DNA of 7,353 nucleotides from Actinomycetota bacterium (GTDB lineage Bacteria > Actinomycetota > Acidimicrobiia > Acidimicrobiales > Ilumatobacteraceae), in contig WLFB01000059.1 in NCBI GenBank assembly GCA_009703975.1, forward strand, positions 1 through 7,353, in the 5' to 3' direction. Position numbers and translations under genes: made by a program. Positions within the stretch are counted from its first letter, which is position 1; each line of letters starts with the position of its first letter. Below are positions 6,170-7,353 of the stretch, piece after piece. The notes beneath the pieces are model-generated. The model saw only the letters and a list, made by a program, of their open reading frames with translations. It ran no database searches and was not told the origin of the DNA.

Positions 6170-6603
6170 GGATATTCGGCTGACGAAATTGGTAACCCTG
6201 TGTCGTTTCGCAAGTGCTCAGCAGCCTTGACAAAATAATCAGTGAGTTCTTGGCGAATTAACTCGTCTTGAGACAACTCATCAACGGCAGTCAACATATG
6301 CAATAGCCATTGATCACGCTCAACTGGCCCAATTCGAAACGGCATATGACGCATCCGCAATTTTGGATCACCACGGTTTTCGTTAAACATCGGTGGGCCT
6401 CCCCAATATTGGGCGAGAAACCAAGTGAGATGAAGCCGCGCTTTCTCTAAATCATTTGGTTCGGCATATAAAACTATTAAAACTGGGTCGACAACGACGC
6501 CTTGATAGAACCGATCAACAAGTCGTTCAAAGAACGGCAAACCTCCAACACGCTCAAACAGCGAGTTACTTGAACTCAGGATCTTGCCATTCTGGAAAAA
6601 CAT
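6163..6603 (-). CDS. Group II truncated haemoglobin, GlbO-like
   Basis: A 146-residue 2-on-2 globin that binds haem and handles O2, NO or peroxide in the cytoplasm. It follows mycobacterial GlbO closely: VGGLPFFERLVDRFY at 19-33, LAQYWGGP at 63-70, and LRMRHMPFRIGPVERDQWL at 82-100. The proximal haem ligand His86 (F8), Tyr33 (B10), Tyr46 (CD1) and the group-II marker Trp99 (G8) are all present, as in GlbO. The ATG at 6603 lies 38 nt inside the end of the upstream enoyl-CoA hydratase-like gene, in another frame. An in-frame stop nine codons upstream and no later ATG, GTG or TTG before the globin core leave this as the only reasonable start. It adds about 13 residues ahead of the globin fold compared with GlbO. 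Expression is probably coupled to the upstream gene. Function as oxygen carrier or NO scavenger is not resolvable here. Confidence 0.93.
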   Translation of the reverse strand: MFFQNGKILSSSNSLFERVGGLPFFERLVDRFYQGVVVDPVLIVLYAEPNDLEKARLHLTWFLAQYWGGPPMFNENRGDPKLRMRHMPFRIGPVERDQWLLHMLTAVDELSQDELIRQELTDYFVKAAEHLRNDTGLPISSAEYPR

Positions 6604-7353
6604 CCGACATATCGGTTGACACTTTCATCGTGAAATTAGCGGCACGCTTTTCTAGAAAACTACTCACACCTTCGCGTGCATCGGCAGAATTTCCACGCAG
6701 CATTATGCCTCGCGACTCTGCGCGATGGGCCTCCATAGGGTGTGATGCACCAAGCATTCTCCATAACATTTGTCGCGACATTGCAACCGAGACAGGCGCT
6801 GTGTTGTTCGCAATCTCAGATGCGATCGCACGGGCGGCTACCAATAAATCTTCCGGGGCGTGAACACTTCGCACTAGCCCTGACTCTTTAGCCTCATCTG
6901 GGCCAACCAATCGCCCAGTGAAAACCCACTCTGTCGCACGAGAGATTCCCACAACTCGCGGCAAAAACCAGGATGAGCACGCCTCTGTGACAACACCTCG
7001 ACGAGTAAATACAAAACCAAATTTTGACGCATTGCTAGCCAACCGAATATCCATCGGCAAGGTCATCGTCACGCCAACACCAACTGCTGGGCCATTGATC
7101 GCACCAATCACAGGTTTTTTACTATTAAAGATTCGCAACGAAACCAGACCACCGCCATCACGAGGTACTCCAGGTACACCTTCCACATCGCTGCCACCGC
7201 GACTAAAAGTTTCACCGCCAGACGAGAGATCAGCACCTGCACAAAAAGCGCGGCCGGCCCCAGTCACAATTACCGCACGAACGTCATCATCAGCATCAGT
7301 CAAATCAAACGCAGCAATAATCTCGTGCAACATTTTATTTGTGAATGCATTCA
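6566..7353 (-). CDS. Enoyl-CoA hydratase/isomerase-family protein lacking both hydratase glutamates; truncated by window edge
   Basis: A crotonase-superfamily acyl-CoA enzyme. The frame is open to the right edge; NAFTNK precedes the internal Met at 7333, so the true start lies outside the window. Numbered from that internal Met, the oxyanion-hole motifs FCAGADLS at 30-37 and GAINGPAVGVGVT at 77-89 are present, so CoA thioester binding is expected. The two catalytic glutamates of rat enoyl-CoA hydratase (Glu144, Glu164) align with Thr89 and Phe109. Glu117 in VVTEACSS sits eight residues after the second site, where dienoyl-CoA isomerase has its catalytic Asp204. It is therefore more likely an isomerase or another crotonase activity than a hydratase. 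The C-terminal tail WQDPEFK ends in a TAA inside the haemoglobin gene. The family is clear; the reaction is not. Confidence 0.9.
   Translation of the reverse strand, partial: NAFTNKMLHEIIAAFDLTDADDDVRAVIVTGAGRAFCAGADLSSGGETFSRGGSDVEGVPGVPRDGGGLVSLRIFNSKKPVIGAINGPAVGVGVTMTLPMDIRLASNASKFGFVFTRRGVVTEACSSWFLPRVVGISRATEWVFTGRLVGPDEAKESGLVRSVHAPEDLLVAARAIASEIANNTAPVSVAMSRQMLWRMLGASHPMEAHRAESRGIMLRGNSADAREGVSSFLEKRAANFTMKVSTDMSDVFPEWQDPEFK

Noticed and set aside
6456..6863. Plus-strand open frame of 135 codons across the haemoglobin and crotonase genes
   Set aside because: It is antisense to two genes with clear active-site motifs and resembles no known protein.
1..7353. Defence system, mobile element or phage island
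   Set aside because: All genes are recognisable metabolic or housekeeping families; there is no transposase, integrase, nuclease, toxin-antitoxin pair, CRISPR array or tRNA attachment site, and base composition looks even throughout.

Overview
The window is gene-dense, with moderate GC (mid-40s percent by eye), and contains no tRNA, rRNA, CRISPR array or insertion sequence that I can recognise. The DHNA-CoA synthase (MenB) and the truncated haemoglobin (GlbO type) closely resemble mycobacterial proteins. Together with GTG starts, four-base gene overlaps and weak or absent Shine-Dalgarno sequences, this points to an actinomycete-type chromosome. An uncultured, lower-GC lineage such as an aquatic acIV/Ilumatobacter-like acidimicrobiian is my inference from composition; nothing here proves it.

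Layout. Positions 1-3514 (minus strand) hold a catabolic operon, transcribed from right to left. Its order is PuuC-like aldehyde dehydrogenase, beta-hydroxyacid (3-hydroxyisobutyrate-type) dehydrogenase, class II aldolase/adducin-type protein, and a zinc alcohol dehydrogenase cut by the left edge. The genes overlap or sit 9-33 nt apart. Positions 3515-3587 are a divergent promoter region with a 7-bp inverted repeat (CTGATAG/CTATCAG, 20 bp centre to centre). Positions 3588-6136 (plus strand) hold an Stf0-type sulfotransferase overlapping menB by four bases (GTGA), then a SpoU/TrmH-type RNA 2'-O-methyltransferase. Positions 6137-6162 separate convergent genes and carry a tandem 10-bp repeat and a palindrome. 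Positions 6163-7353 (minus strand) hold an enoyl-CoA hydratase/isomerase homologue cut by the right edge and a group II truncated haemoglobin that starts 38 nt inside its end.

How the genes may work together. The left operon looks like a pathway that oxidises an aldehyde or alcohol and processes a hydroxy- or keto-acid; I cannot name its substrate. On the plus strand, the coupling of a carbohydrate-type (Stf0) sulfotransferase to menB recalls sulfated menaquinone in Mycobacterium tuberculosis, made with the help of the sulfotransferase Stf3. A quinone-related role here is a hypothesis only. No other menaquinone gene is present in the window. No stretch longer than about 75 bases lacks a gene.
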